Shown piece by piece: positions 8,447 through 15,997 of a stretch of 43,805 nucleotides of DNA. Under the pieces are notes generated by a model that ran no database searches, had not been told where the DNA came from, and was given only the letters and a program-made list of their open reading frames with translations. Source of the stretch: Thermaurantimonas aggregans (GTDB taxonomy: Bacteria; Bacteroidota; Bacteroidia; Flavobacteriales; Schleiferiaceae); the NCBI RefSeq assembly GCF_003851885.1, contig NZ_BHZE01000023.1:1-43805 (forward strand), in the 5' to 3' direction. Numbering within the stretch: the first letter of the stretch is position 1; every line of letters begins with the position of its first letter. The position numbers and the translations under genes are program-made.

Positions 8447-9796
8447 ATGAAAAAAATAGCACATCCTCTTACAATTTTTCTGGTTTTTCTCTTTAATCTC
8501 AATGCCCAAAAAACTACGAATCGAATTCTCTTCATCTTCGACAGCAGTAATTCCATGCAGGCCCGTTGGGAATCGGCTACGCGAATGGATGTAGCTAAAC
8601 GTTTTTTAGCCGAATTAATTGACAGCATTGCCCAACTGAAAAATTCAGATGTAGAACTTGCCCTTCGACTCTACGGGCATAGCAAAGGATTTCCTCCGCA
8701 AGACTGCAACGATACCCGCCTTGTAGTGCCCTTCGAGCCCAACAATCACCAAAAAATCAAACGCATTATTCAAAACCTACGTCCTATGGGCACTACTCCT
8801 ATTGCCCAATCGCTTGAAAAAGCAGCTGATGACTTCCCGACTTGTAAGAGTTGCCGAAATTTAATCATCCTCATAACAGATGGTATAGAAGAGTGTGGTG
8901 GAGATCCATGTGCTGTTTCTGAACGACTGCAAACCGCTGGTATAGTCATTCGCCCCTTTGTAATTGGCATAGGACTCGACGAACATCAGCGCAAGGCTAT
9001 GCAGTGTGTGGGGCGCTATTACGATGCAGCTCGAGAAGAAGATTTTCGCACTGTTCTTGGACTTGTCATTTCGCAAGCGTTAGAGCAAACTACCTATCAA
9101 ATCAATTTACTCGATGCAGGGAATCTTCCATCAGAAACCGATGTGGCTTTTACAGTTTTCGATCAAAAATCTAATAAGGTAGCTCTCCGAATGATGCATA
9201 CTCTCAACAGCCGGGGGGTACCTGATACTTTACCCGGAGATCCGCTGCTCACCTACAGAATTGTAGTACACAGCATACCTGAAGTTGAAATTCGCGATGT
9301 AACATTAGCTACAGGTAAGCACAACGTTGTTGCAATACCTCTACCACGTGGACGGCTTTCAGTTAAGACCCAAAAACTAATTGGATATAAGGAACTTAAG
9401 ATCCTGTTGCGCAACGAAAAGGGAGAAATCCTGAATATTCTGGACATTAATACTGATGCCAGGGTACTCGCAGGTCGCTATCACATTGAGGTTCTCACAA
9501 ACCCGCCGTATCGCACTCAAATTGGTATTAATCCAGCTGAACTTACCTCCGTTGAGGTGCCGGTAGCCGGAGTACTCTCTTTTCAAGCAGCCACAGTGGG
9601 CTATGGCACTGTGATCGATGCCGATGGTCATCGCGTAATAGACCTCGATGAAAATTCTACCCGTCACACCATTCCTATGCAACCTGGTAGGTATACCCTT
9701 GTATTTCGCCCTAAGTCGGCTCGCGACATTTTCTTTTCTTTTTCAAAAGACTTTGAAATTGTAAGTGGCAGCACTACTATTGTAAAGGCGAACTGA
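8447..9796 (+). CDS. Secreted von Willebrand factor A domain protein
   Basis: A 449-residue protein starting with a signal peptide that ends near NLNAQ (residue 21). The VWA domain fills about residues 25-210. Its metal-ion-dependent adhesion site is intact: DSSNS at 32-36 (DxSxS), the threonine pair in MGTTPIAQS, and the aspartate in ITDGIEECGGD. The fold resembles bacterial VWA proteins often labelled Ca-activated chloride channel-like. Several cysteines (CNDT, CKSC, CGGDPC) suggest disulphides outside the cytoplasm. The last 240 residues look like beta-rich, carboxypeptidase-regulatory-like modules, and I see no T9SS sorting domain. The ATG at 8447 is chosen over 8378 because a -7 box lies between them. 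The ligand is unknown. Confidence 0.8.
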   Translation: MKKIAHPLTIFLVFLFNLNAQKTTNRILFIFDSSNSMQARWESATRMDVAKRFLAELIDSIAQLKNSDVELALRLYGHSKGFPPQDCNDTRLVVPFEPNNHQKIKRIIQNLRPMGTTPIAQSLEKAADDFPTCKSCRNLIILITDGIEECGGDPCAVSERLQTAGIVIRPFVIGIGLDEHQRKAMQCVGRYYDAAREEDFRTVLGLVISQALEQTTYQINLLDAGNLPSETDVAFTVFDQKSNKVALRMMHTLNSRGVPDTLPGDPLLTYRIVVHSIPEVEIRDVTLATGKHNVVAIPLPRGRLSVKTQKLIGYKELKILLRNEKGEILNILDINTDARVLAGRYHIEVLTNPPYRTQIGINPAELTSVEVPVAGVLSFQAATVGYGTVIDADGHRVIDLDENSTRHTIPMQPGRYTLVFRPKSARDIFFSFSKDFEIVSGSTTIVKAN

Positions 9797-9797
9797 C

Positions 9798-10583
9798 ATG
9801 AATTTAATCAATATACTGATCATTCTTCTTGCAGGGGTTGGCACTTTTGCTGCTGGTGCCTCTGTGTATCGATCTGGTTTGCCCTTATCACTTATATTAT
9901 TGGCATTGTTGCCGTGGTTTTTGCCCCTGGGGTTGGCTGTTTTCACAATAGCTTGTGTTCACTTTGTCGATTTTTTGATCAAGTTTTCCGTAATGCGTTA
10001 TCGGGCAAATGTTCGAGGCGTTATCCAGTTTGGCTTGTTTTCGATGGTAGGAGCGTGGTTGAGCGCCAATTTTTTAACTGATCTGCAGGGTTACAGCCCA
10101 GTTGTGATCAACAGCCACATTTCCTTATCCCCTTTTTTGCTCTTCATTGTCGGTGTGATTTTATTCTCTGTCCTTTTCGAATGGTTAGGAAATAGAGGTT
10201 TTAAACTTCCTTTTCAACTGCCCGATATACTTTCTGGTATTTTCTGCGGTTTAGCTAGTGGAGCTTCGGGTGTGTTTGAATCCTTCAAAAAAGTCATCTA
10301 CAAACCTCGTGGATTGAACTTTGTACAACTAAGTGCTACCACAATCGTATCGTCGCTGTTTACAGATATGGTACGCCTTCCCGTCTATCTTGCACTGGTA
10401 TATGGTGGGAGCTATTCTCCTCTTTACAATGCTCTGGCACTCTCATCTGGCTTAGGCGCGGTGATTTCTGTTTTAGGTGGTTTGCGTTACTTAAAGGAAG
10501 CTCAATTTGAAAGCTTTAGAAAATGGAGTCTGATTCTGATCGCTCTTTCGGCTTTTGGGTTAATTATCCAAAACTTTGTGTAA
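9798..10583 (+). CDS. TSUP (TauE/SafE)-like integral membrane protein
   Basis: A 261-residue protein with about eight hydrophobic segments, the usual size and layout of the TSUP family of anion or organosulfur exporters. The family-like halves are visible: a first block with CVHFVDFLIKF and a short basic loop (RYRANVRG) before a glycine-rich helix, and a second block with LFTDMVRLPVY. It starts one nucleotide after the VWA stop codon and ends directly at the next start, so the three genes are almost certainly cotranscribed. Substrate cannot be read from sequence. An unrelated polytopic membrane protein is the alternative. Confidence 0.6.
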   Translation: MNLINILIILLAGVGTFAAGASVYRSGLPLSLILLALLPWFLPLGLAVFTIACVHFVDFLIKFSVMRYRANVRGVIQFGLFSMVGAWLSANFLTDLQGYSPVVINSHISLSPFLLFIVGVILFSVLFEWLGNRGFKLPFQLPDILSGIFCGLASGASGVFESFKKVIYKPRGLNFVQLSATTIVSSLFTDMVRLPVYLALVYGGSYSPLYNALALSSGLGAVISVLGGLRYLKEAQFESFRKWSLILIALSAFGLIIQNFV

Positions 10584-11642
10584 ATGGCATTTCATGCTCC
10601 ATTAGTCAGTGTAATTGTTCCAAATTACAATCATGCTCCCTATTTAATTGAAAGATTAAAAACTATTGAAAATCAAACATATAAAAATGTCGAAATAATA
10701 CTTTTAGACGACTGTTCAACCGACGATAGTGCAGAGATACTCAAAAATTGGTCAGTCAGAAATTCGCATACAAATTTGATAATCAATGATAAAAATTCAG
10801 GATCACCCTTTGCTCAATGGAACAAAGGCATATCATTAGCGCGTGGTGAGTATGTGTGGATAGCAGAAAGCGATGACGCTTGCGAGCCTAACCTCTTAGA
10901 AGTTTTAGTCAATGTTCTTGAAAATGAAAAAGATGCATGTCTAGCTTTTTGCCAAAGTATTTTGATTGACAAAGAAGGAAATCAGCTTCACAGTTTTAAC
11001 GAACACTACAAGTTTGTTTTTAAATCTGACCGATGGGAGAATGATTTCTGCGCCGATGCCCGCGAAGAATGCAGACGATACATGCTTTTTCACAACACTA
11101 TACCCAATGCTTCAGCCGTTCTCTTTCGTCGCAAAGATTTGCAAAAAGTCATACCTGTTGATCAAGAATTTAAGTTAAATGGTGATTGGTTTTTTTATGT
11201 GAAATTGCTTTCTGTTTCTACCAAATTTTGCTATACAGCTCAACCGCTTAACTATTTTCGGTATCACGCCAACACTCAGCGACTTTCTGCGCGAAACAAA
11301 ACCTATGCTTTTTTTGAAATCATTCGAATTCAAGATTTTATACTCGAGAAATTTCCAGAAGCAAAAGATGATTTTATAAAAGCCAGAAGGTTGTGTGCTT
11401 ATTGGTGGATTGGCAATATAAATGGTAAATCTCTGTTTAACAAAGCTCTACTAAAACAGCACATTCAACTTTACAAGCTTTTTTCGCCCTATTTCAAGCA
11501 CTTTTGGTGGCGAATTGTTTGGCATTTCTCGTTTATTTCAATTCGTAAAGTATTGATATTTACCGGACTTAAAAAACCTCTAAAGCGACTTCGAGCCAAA
11601 TTGTTTCCCGGTAAGTATTTCGAGCTGGAGCTACCTGAGTAA
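10584..11642 (+). CDS. Family 2 glycosyltransferase
   Basis: A 352-residue protein with a GT-A fold at the N-terminus: VSVIVPNYNHAPYL at residues about 8-21, LLDDCSTDDS at 39-48 for nucleotide-sugar binding, and WIAESDDACEP around 92-102 as the metal-binding DxD-type site. The C-terminal third is rich in aromatic and basic residues and may touch the membrane. It probably transfers a sugar to a surface polysaccharide or glycoprotein. Its ATG follows the TSUP stop with no gap. It is richer in A+T than the giant PKD gene. The last 12 bp overlap the convergent DUF2141 gene. Confidence 0.85.
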   Translation: MAFHAPLVSVIVPNYNHAPYLIERLKTIENQTYKNVEIILLDDCSTDDSAEILKNWSVRNSHTNLIINDKNSGSPFAQWNKGISLARGEYVWIAESDDACEPNLLEVLVNVLENEKDACLAFCQSILIDKEGNQLHSFNEHYKFVFKSDRWENDFCADAREECRRYMLFHNTIPNASAVLFRRKDLQKVIPVDQEFKLNGDWFFYVKLLSVSTKFCYTAQPLNYFRYHANTQRLSARNKTYAFFEIIRIQDFILEKFPEAKDDFIKARRLCAYWWIGNINGKSLFNKALLKQHIQLYKLFSPYFKHFWWRIVWHFSFISIRKVLIFTGLKKPLKRLRAKLFPGKYFELELPE

Positions 11643-12032
11643 TATCCGAATTTTGGTTGTCGTCATTCCCGAAACCTGGAACAAGGTTAACTCAAAATCG
11701 GGAGGACCGAAGCTTCCACGTACATTGTTTGAAAATCCGTATGGTTCGCGGGGTATGCCGAAGGGATTGGTGTCGAGCTTGCCGTTGTTGTTTTGATCGT
11801 GAAAGGCTTCAACGGAATAGTTACCTGGTGTCAGGTCGGTGTAGCGTATGGTTGCTTTTTTGTTTTCTACAGGAATTATTGATTCTTTGACGGTAGAATT
11901 CTGTTCGTTTTTTAAGCGCAGGTAAACCTTGCCATTGTCTTTGGCGCTTTGGATCTCAAATTCGACAATTAAGATTTGACCTGAGACATAAAAATTTAGC
12001 AAACTAATGATTAACAGCCAGAAAAACTTCAT
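11631..12032 (-). CDS. DUF2141 family exported protein
   Basis: A 133-residue protein with a signal peptide (hydrophobic to about residue 19, ending VSGQ). The DUF2141 hallmarks are clear: AFHDQNNNGKLDTN at about residues 76-89, then FGIPREPYGFSNN and FGPPDFE. The first of these resembles a calcium-binding DxDxNG loop. Family members are small, secreted or periplasmic beta-sandwich proteins of unknown function. It lies 24 nt downstream of the endonuclease gene on the same strand, so the two are probably cotranscribed. It overlaps the glycosyltransferase gene tail to tail by 12 bp. Confidence 0.88.
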   Translation of the reverse strand: MKFFWLLIISLLNFYVSGQILIVEFEIQSAKDNGKVYLRLKNEQNSTVKESIIPVENKKATIRYTDLTPGNYSVEAFHDQNNNGKLDTNPFGIPREPYGFSNNVRGSFGPPDFELTLFQVSGMTTTKIRILLR

Positions 12033-12056
12033 TTCAATGGAAAACCTGTACGAGAT

Positions 12057-13625
12057 TTATGAATGCGTCACTACAAATTTCTTTGCAAATTGGTTGCCAA
12101 AAAAGTCTTTGATCAGCAAAATGTAGTTTCCTGCTGGTAGATTTTTGATGGATAAGTACGGCTGAAAATCTCCCTCAAACACTTTCTGACCAAAAGGGGT
12201 GAGTATTTGAAGGCTCTTTACATCGATAGATGTCTCGATATATAAATGTTCATCTGCCGGATTAGGATATAAATGGATTTCAACTTGTTCTGGAAATTCT
12301 TCTAAACTGAGCTGAAAAGTGTGATAAAAATACAAGCTCTTCTGTATGGTTCCGGAGTAGGCGGTGGCTGAGTATACTCCTGTTGGCAAGTTTGCAGGTA
12401 GGGCAAGTGTACATCGAGCTGCTGAAAACGCTGGTACAGTGAGCTGCGAAATGGTAAACTGGCTGCCTGGAGCTGAAATTTTAATAGAGTCGATGCTTAG
12501 AGGGTAATATCCTTGATTCCACAAACTGAAGTATGTACTTGTAAAAGAAGTCTTGGTAAAAAGTGTGTCTGAAGACCAGCGGAAGTTTTTTGTATTAGGA
12601 AAATCGGCCTGGCCGGTGAGCGAATTGATTCGATGCAAAATGAAAGGGTATTTGATAAAAACATTGTGTTTGCCCTGATGCACTGCTATGATGCTGTCGC
12701 GCCGGCGATCCATCGCATCGGGCAGATGCTGAAAGTGCCAGTTGCGAAGTAGATTTTCCTGAGGAGCTACAAAGTTTGAATAATCCTGGTAACGCACTAC
12801 AAAGTAAAGCAATGCCCGCGCAACACGACCTTTTGCTGAGTCGCGTGGTTCGAAAACACCGTTTTGTAATTTAGATCCATTATTTTGCCAGCTGGGATTG
12901 CCGGTGATGATGCCATAAGGGTAATTTGATCGAATGTTGTTTGCAGTTTCGTCGGTGCTGTAGAGGTGATTTAGATCGCTTCTCATGGGTTCGTTTTGAT
13001 TGAAAAAGCTTTGCGGGAACACATGCTCAGCATTGAAGTTGTTTGCTGTGGCACCTGCACGTGTATTGAACTGTGCCATGCGCCCGGTATACAAACAGGT
13101 GACCCAGCCATTGATGTTGTCCAGCTTACTGTACATTAAGTCGCGAGCACCGTTGTACCCAAGGTTAGTGTGATTGCTCTGGTAAGAGGCTAGTGCTTGT
13201 TTCAGCGCAAGTCCTGTCTTATTTTCAGTGAATTGGCCTATAGAAGAAAAAAATTTGCCTTGTCCAGTTAGTAGCACAGTGTAGTCGCCACCGGCAGATT
13301 CGGTGCGCAAAATTAGCGGTACGCGATAGTAGATGTCGTTAAGTGGATGAAAGCGCACGATCAGTTGAGATGTACCTGGAGGAATGGAGGTTGGTATATT
13401 TGAAAGCGTAAAGGCGAGATCGTTGTACGCCTTGCCGATCTCAACAGATTTTAACTGGATAGCGGTCGTCGACTGATTGACAATCGTAATCGATCCCGTG
13501 AGCGTATCACCATATTCTGTAGGAGGGAACCATAGGCTATCTGATTGAATGGTAAGAATTTGGCCGGGAAGTATGTTGTGTAAGAAGACAATTAATAAAA
13601 CGAATAAGCGCCTTATCGTATGCAT
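12057..13625 (-). CDS. Secreted endonuclease I with type A T9SS sorting domain
   Basis: A 522-residue exported nuclease. After the signal peptide (MHTIRRLFVLLIVF to PGQ) comes an N-terminal beta-sandwich of the HYDIN/choice-of-anchor type (about 20-115). The endonuclease I domain (about 120-340) has the beta-beta-alpha-metal motif NAEHVFPQS near residue 198 and DLNHLYSTDETANN after it. A second beta-rich linker follows. The last 70 residues, starting LYPNPADE and ending with KKFVV, are a type A T9SS sorting domain. It should cleave extracellular DNA or RNA for nutrient or phosphate scavenging. The in-frame ATG at 13646 is rejected because it sits inside the -7 box at 13644-13651. Confidence 0.9.
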   Translation of the reverse strand: MHTIRRLFVLLIVFLHNILPGQILTIQSDSLWFPPTEYGDTLTGSITIVNQSTTAIQLKSVEIGKAYNDLAFTLSNIPTSIPPGTSQLIVRFHPLNDIYYRVPLILRTESAGGDYTVLLTGQGKFFSSIGQFTENKTGLALKQALASYQSNHTNLGYNGARDLMYSKLDNINGWVTCLYTGRMAQFNTRAGATANNFNAEHVFPQSFFNQNEPMRSDLNHLYSTDETANNIRSNYPYGIITGNPSWQNNGSKLQNGVFEPRDSAKGRVARALLYFVVRYQDYSNFVAPQENLLRNWHFQHLPDAMDRRRDSIIAVHQGKHNVFIKYPFILHRINSLTGQADFPNTKNFRWSSDTLFTKTSFTSTYFSLWNQGYYPLSIDSIKISAPGSQFTISQLTVPAFSAARCTLALPANLPTGVYSATAYSGTIQKSLYFYHTFQLSLEEFPEQVEIHLYPNPADEHLYIETSIDVKSLQILTPFGQKVFEGDFQPYLSIKNLPAGNYILLIKDFFGNQFAKKFVVTHS

Positions 13626-13643
13626 AAAAGGGATTTTTAGGTA

Positions 13644-13651
13644 CAAACCTA
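13644..13651 (-). promoter_or_regulatory. Bacteroidota -7 promoter box for the endonuclease
   Basis: On the minus strand this reads TAGGTTTG, an exact TAnnTTTG match, 18 nt upstream of the ATG at 13625. It decides the start of the endonuclease gene and suggests that gene and DUF2141 are transcribed separately from prfC. Confidence 0.6.
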
Positions 13652-13709
13652 TTGAAATGAAATCGATGTGAATTAAATTATTTGAATTAAAGACAGTTGA
13701 AAACGAATT

Positions 13710-14075
13710 TTAATATTGCCCTGTGCTCAGTAATACCAGATTACAGGCTACTTCGCATTGAATGCCTTGACTTTCTGCAAGTCTGATCAACTCTTGATTG
13801 TACGTACCCGGATTAAAAATGATTCTTTTAGGTTTTAATGACAAGATGTAGTCGTAGTAGGGTTTTTGATTCTCTGGTGACAGGTAGATGGTAATGGTGT
13901 GAATGCCCGTTTCTTCGATCGGACCTTTGTGGATGGGAATACCATATGCTTCTCCGGGGCGGTTGCCAACTGCCACTACAGGGTGGCCTGCAGCTTTGAG
14001 TCGGTATAGCGCCATATTTGAATAACGGTCAGGATTTTCGCTGGCGCCAAGCACCAGGGTTTTCTTTTTTTCCAT
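13710..14075 (-). CDS. CoA-binding domain protein (YccU-like)
   Basis: A 121-residue single-domain Rossmann protein of the CoA_binding_2 family. The nucleotide-binding start TLVLGASENPDRYSN lies at residues 6-20, and the conserved IIFNPGTYNQEL follows at about 84-95. Family members bind coenzyme A, but no reaction is established for most. Its ATG overlaps the prfC stop codon by one base (TGATG), which implies translational coupling. No function linked to termination can be deduced from this. Length is normal for the family. Confidence 0.88.
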   Translation of the reverse strand: MEKKKTLVLGASENPDRYSNMALYRLKAAGHPVVAVGNRPGEAYGIPIHKGPIEETGIHTITIYLSPENQKPYYDYILSLKPKRIIFNPGTYNQELIRLAESQGIQCEVACNLVLLSTGQY

Positions 14076-15655
14076 CAGTCGTTTGACTTAAAAGTAAATT
14101 GAATATCGGGAAATTTTTCGCGGGTCATTTGGAGGTTAAATTCGGAGTCAGCCAAGAAGACAAGCCTGTCATGCTTGTCGCGTGCCATGTTGCGTTGTTT
14201 GGTTCTGCGTAGCTCGGCAAGTTGGCTTTCGTTGTCGGTTTGTATCCAGCAGGCCTTCCAGGCCGGGAAGGGTTCGTAAGTACAACGCGCTCCATACTCG
14301 TGCTCAAGGCGGTACTGGATCACATCGTATTGAAGCGCTCCCACAGTGCCTATTACCTTGCGCCCGTTTTGTTCAAGGGTAAAGAGCTGGGCTACACCTT
14401 CGTCCATGAGCTGGTCGATGCCTTTGGCCAATTGTTTGGCTTTTAACGGGTCTGCGTTGTTGATGAATCGGAAGTGTTCAGGCGAAAAACTCGGAATGTC
14501 GCGGAAGTGAATGACTTCGCCTTCAGAGAGCGAATCCCCGATTCGGAAATTGCCACTGTCAGGTAGACCAACGATGTCGCCTGGATAAGCCTCGTCCACC
14601 ACTTCTTTTTTTGCAGCCAGAAACATGTTGGGGCTGCTGAACTTCATGGTTTTGCCCAATCTGACATGCAGGTAATTTTTATTGCGCTCAAATTTTCCTG
14701 ATACAACCTTTACGAAGGCAATTCGGCTGCGATGATTGGGGTCGATGTTGGCGTGGATTTTAAAGACAAAGCCGGTAAACTTAGGTTCGAATGGGTCTAC
14801 AAGGCGTTCGTCGGCCTTTTTGGGCTGTGGCCAGGGAGCGATTTCTACAAAGCAGTCGAGCAGTTCGGCCACTCCAAAGTTGTTGAGGGCAGAGCCAAAA
14901 AACACGGGTGAGAGCTGACCCTTCAGATAGGCTTTGCGATCGAAAGCCGGATATACCTCGCGCACGATTTCTACCTCTTCGCGTAGTTTTTCTGCCTGTC
15001 GCTCGGTAATAAAGTCGGTGAGATCGTCGCTGAAGATATCTGTAATTTCTACGCTTTCGCTTACGCGTTGTTTGTTGTTTCCGAGATAAAATTTGAGTTT
15101 TTGTTCCCAAAGATTGTAAACCCCTTCGAAGTCTTGCCCCATGCCGATGGGCCATGAAAGGGGGCACAGGCGCAGACCGAGTTTCTGCTCGATTTCGTCG
15201 AGCAGGTCGAAAGCGTCTTTGCCTTCGCGGTCGAGCTTATTGATAAACACAATGATCGGTATATCGCGCATGCGGCATACCTGCACGAGCTTTTCGGTCT
15301 GTGTTTCCACCCCTTTAGCCACGTCGATTACCACAATTACACTGTCTACGGCCGTAAGGGTGCGATAGGTGTCTTCGGCAAAGTCTTGGTGACCCGGGGT
15401 GTCCAGAATGTTAATTTTATAGCCTTTGTATTCAAAGGCAAGTACAGAGGTAGCCACCGAGATTCCGCGTTGACGTTCGATTTCCATAAAGTCGCTGGTT
15501 GCGGCTTTTTTGATTTTGTTGCTCTTTACCGCCCCAGCCTCCTGGATGGCCCCGCCGAAAAGTAAGAGTTTTTCTGTAAGAGTCGTTTTACCAGCATCAG
15601 GATGTGAGATGATTCCAAACGTGCGCCGACGCTTAATTTCCTGTTCAAAAATCAT
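14075..15655 (-). CDS. prfC: Peptide chain release factor 3
   Basis: A 526-residue translational GTPase, close to the 529 residues of the E. coli protein. RF3 uses GTP to recycle RF1 and RF2 from the ribosome after termination. The G1 loop SHPDAGKTT is at residues 17-25, with DTPGHQDF (G3) and NKLDRE (G4) following. The early part IKRRRTFGIISHPDAG is typical of RF3 and differs from EF-G (AHIDAG). Domains II and III fill the rest. It has a -7 box 27 nt upstream and is the first gene of a two-gene unit with the CoA-binding protein. Confidence 0.96.
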   Translation of the reverse strand: MIFEQEIKRRRTFGIISHPDAGKTTLTEKLLLFGGAIQEAGAVKSNKIKKAATSDFMEIERQRGISVATSVLAFEYKGYKINILDTPGHQDFAEDTYRTLTAVDSVIVVIDVAKGVETQTEKLVQVCRMRDIPIIVFINKLDREGKDAFDLLDEIEQKLGLRLCPLSWPIGMGQDFEGVYNLWEQKLKFYLGNNKQRVSESVEITDIFSDDLTDFITERQAEKLREEVEIVREVYPAFDRKAYLKGQLSPVFFGSALNNFGVAELLDCFVEIAPWPQPKKADERLVDPFEPKFTGFVFKIHANIDPNHRSRIAFVKVVSGKFERNKNYLHVRLGKTMKFSSPNMFLAAKKEVVDEAYPGDIVGLPDSGNFRIGDSLSEGEVIHFRDIPSFSPEHFRFINNADPLKAKQLAKGIDQLMDEGVAQLFTLEQNGRKVIGTVGALQYDVIQYRLEHEYGARCTYEPFPAWKACWIQTDNESQLAELRRTKQRNMARDKHDRLVFLADSEFNLQMTREKFPDIQFTFKSND

Positions 15656-15997
15656 TAATTACAGCTACTTATTAAAGGCTGACAAAGGTATTTATTCTGT
15701 CAGGGATGTTGTGCTAAACGAGTGAGAAAAGGTTTGGCCGATTAATGTTTTAGAGGTTTTTACTCATTGTTTAAAATAATTTCAAAAACAAGTTACTTAT
15801 AAAACAGAAAGCATCACTTCGCTTTTGTGATCTGGTTTTTTCTCATAATGTCTTTATGGCCGAAGTTGATTTTAAGGCAGATTTTCTGACTTTTTGATCT
15901 AAACTTTTTCACAACGTTTTTTCCTCAATTGGCGTAAATTATAGGCAGGTATCATTCTTCACCAACAAGTATCAACTAACGAAAAAATCTCATAGAA
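15656..15997. other. Intergenic region upstream of prfC
   Basis: A 342-bp A+T-rich gap between the 3' end of the BNR-repeat gene and prfC, both on the minus strand. It contains the prfC -7 box near its left end. A small inverted repeat ATCAC/GTGAT lies around 15810-15830, but no U-tract follows it in the needed direction, so I do not call a terminator. I see no credible open frame, RNA gene or copy of the repeat found at 133-229. Confidence 0.5.
15683..15690 (-). promoter_or_regulatory. Bacteroidota -7 promoter box for prfC
   Basis: The minus strand reads TACCTTTG, an exact TAnnTTTG match, ending 27 nt before the prfC ATG at 15655. No convincing -33 TTG was found. Confidence 0.55.
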
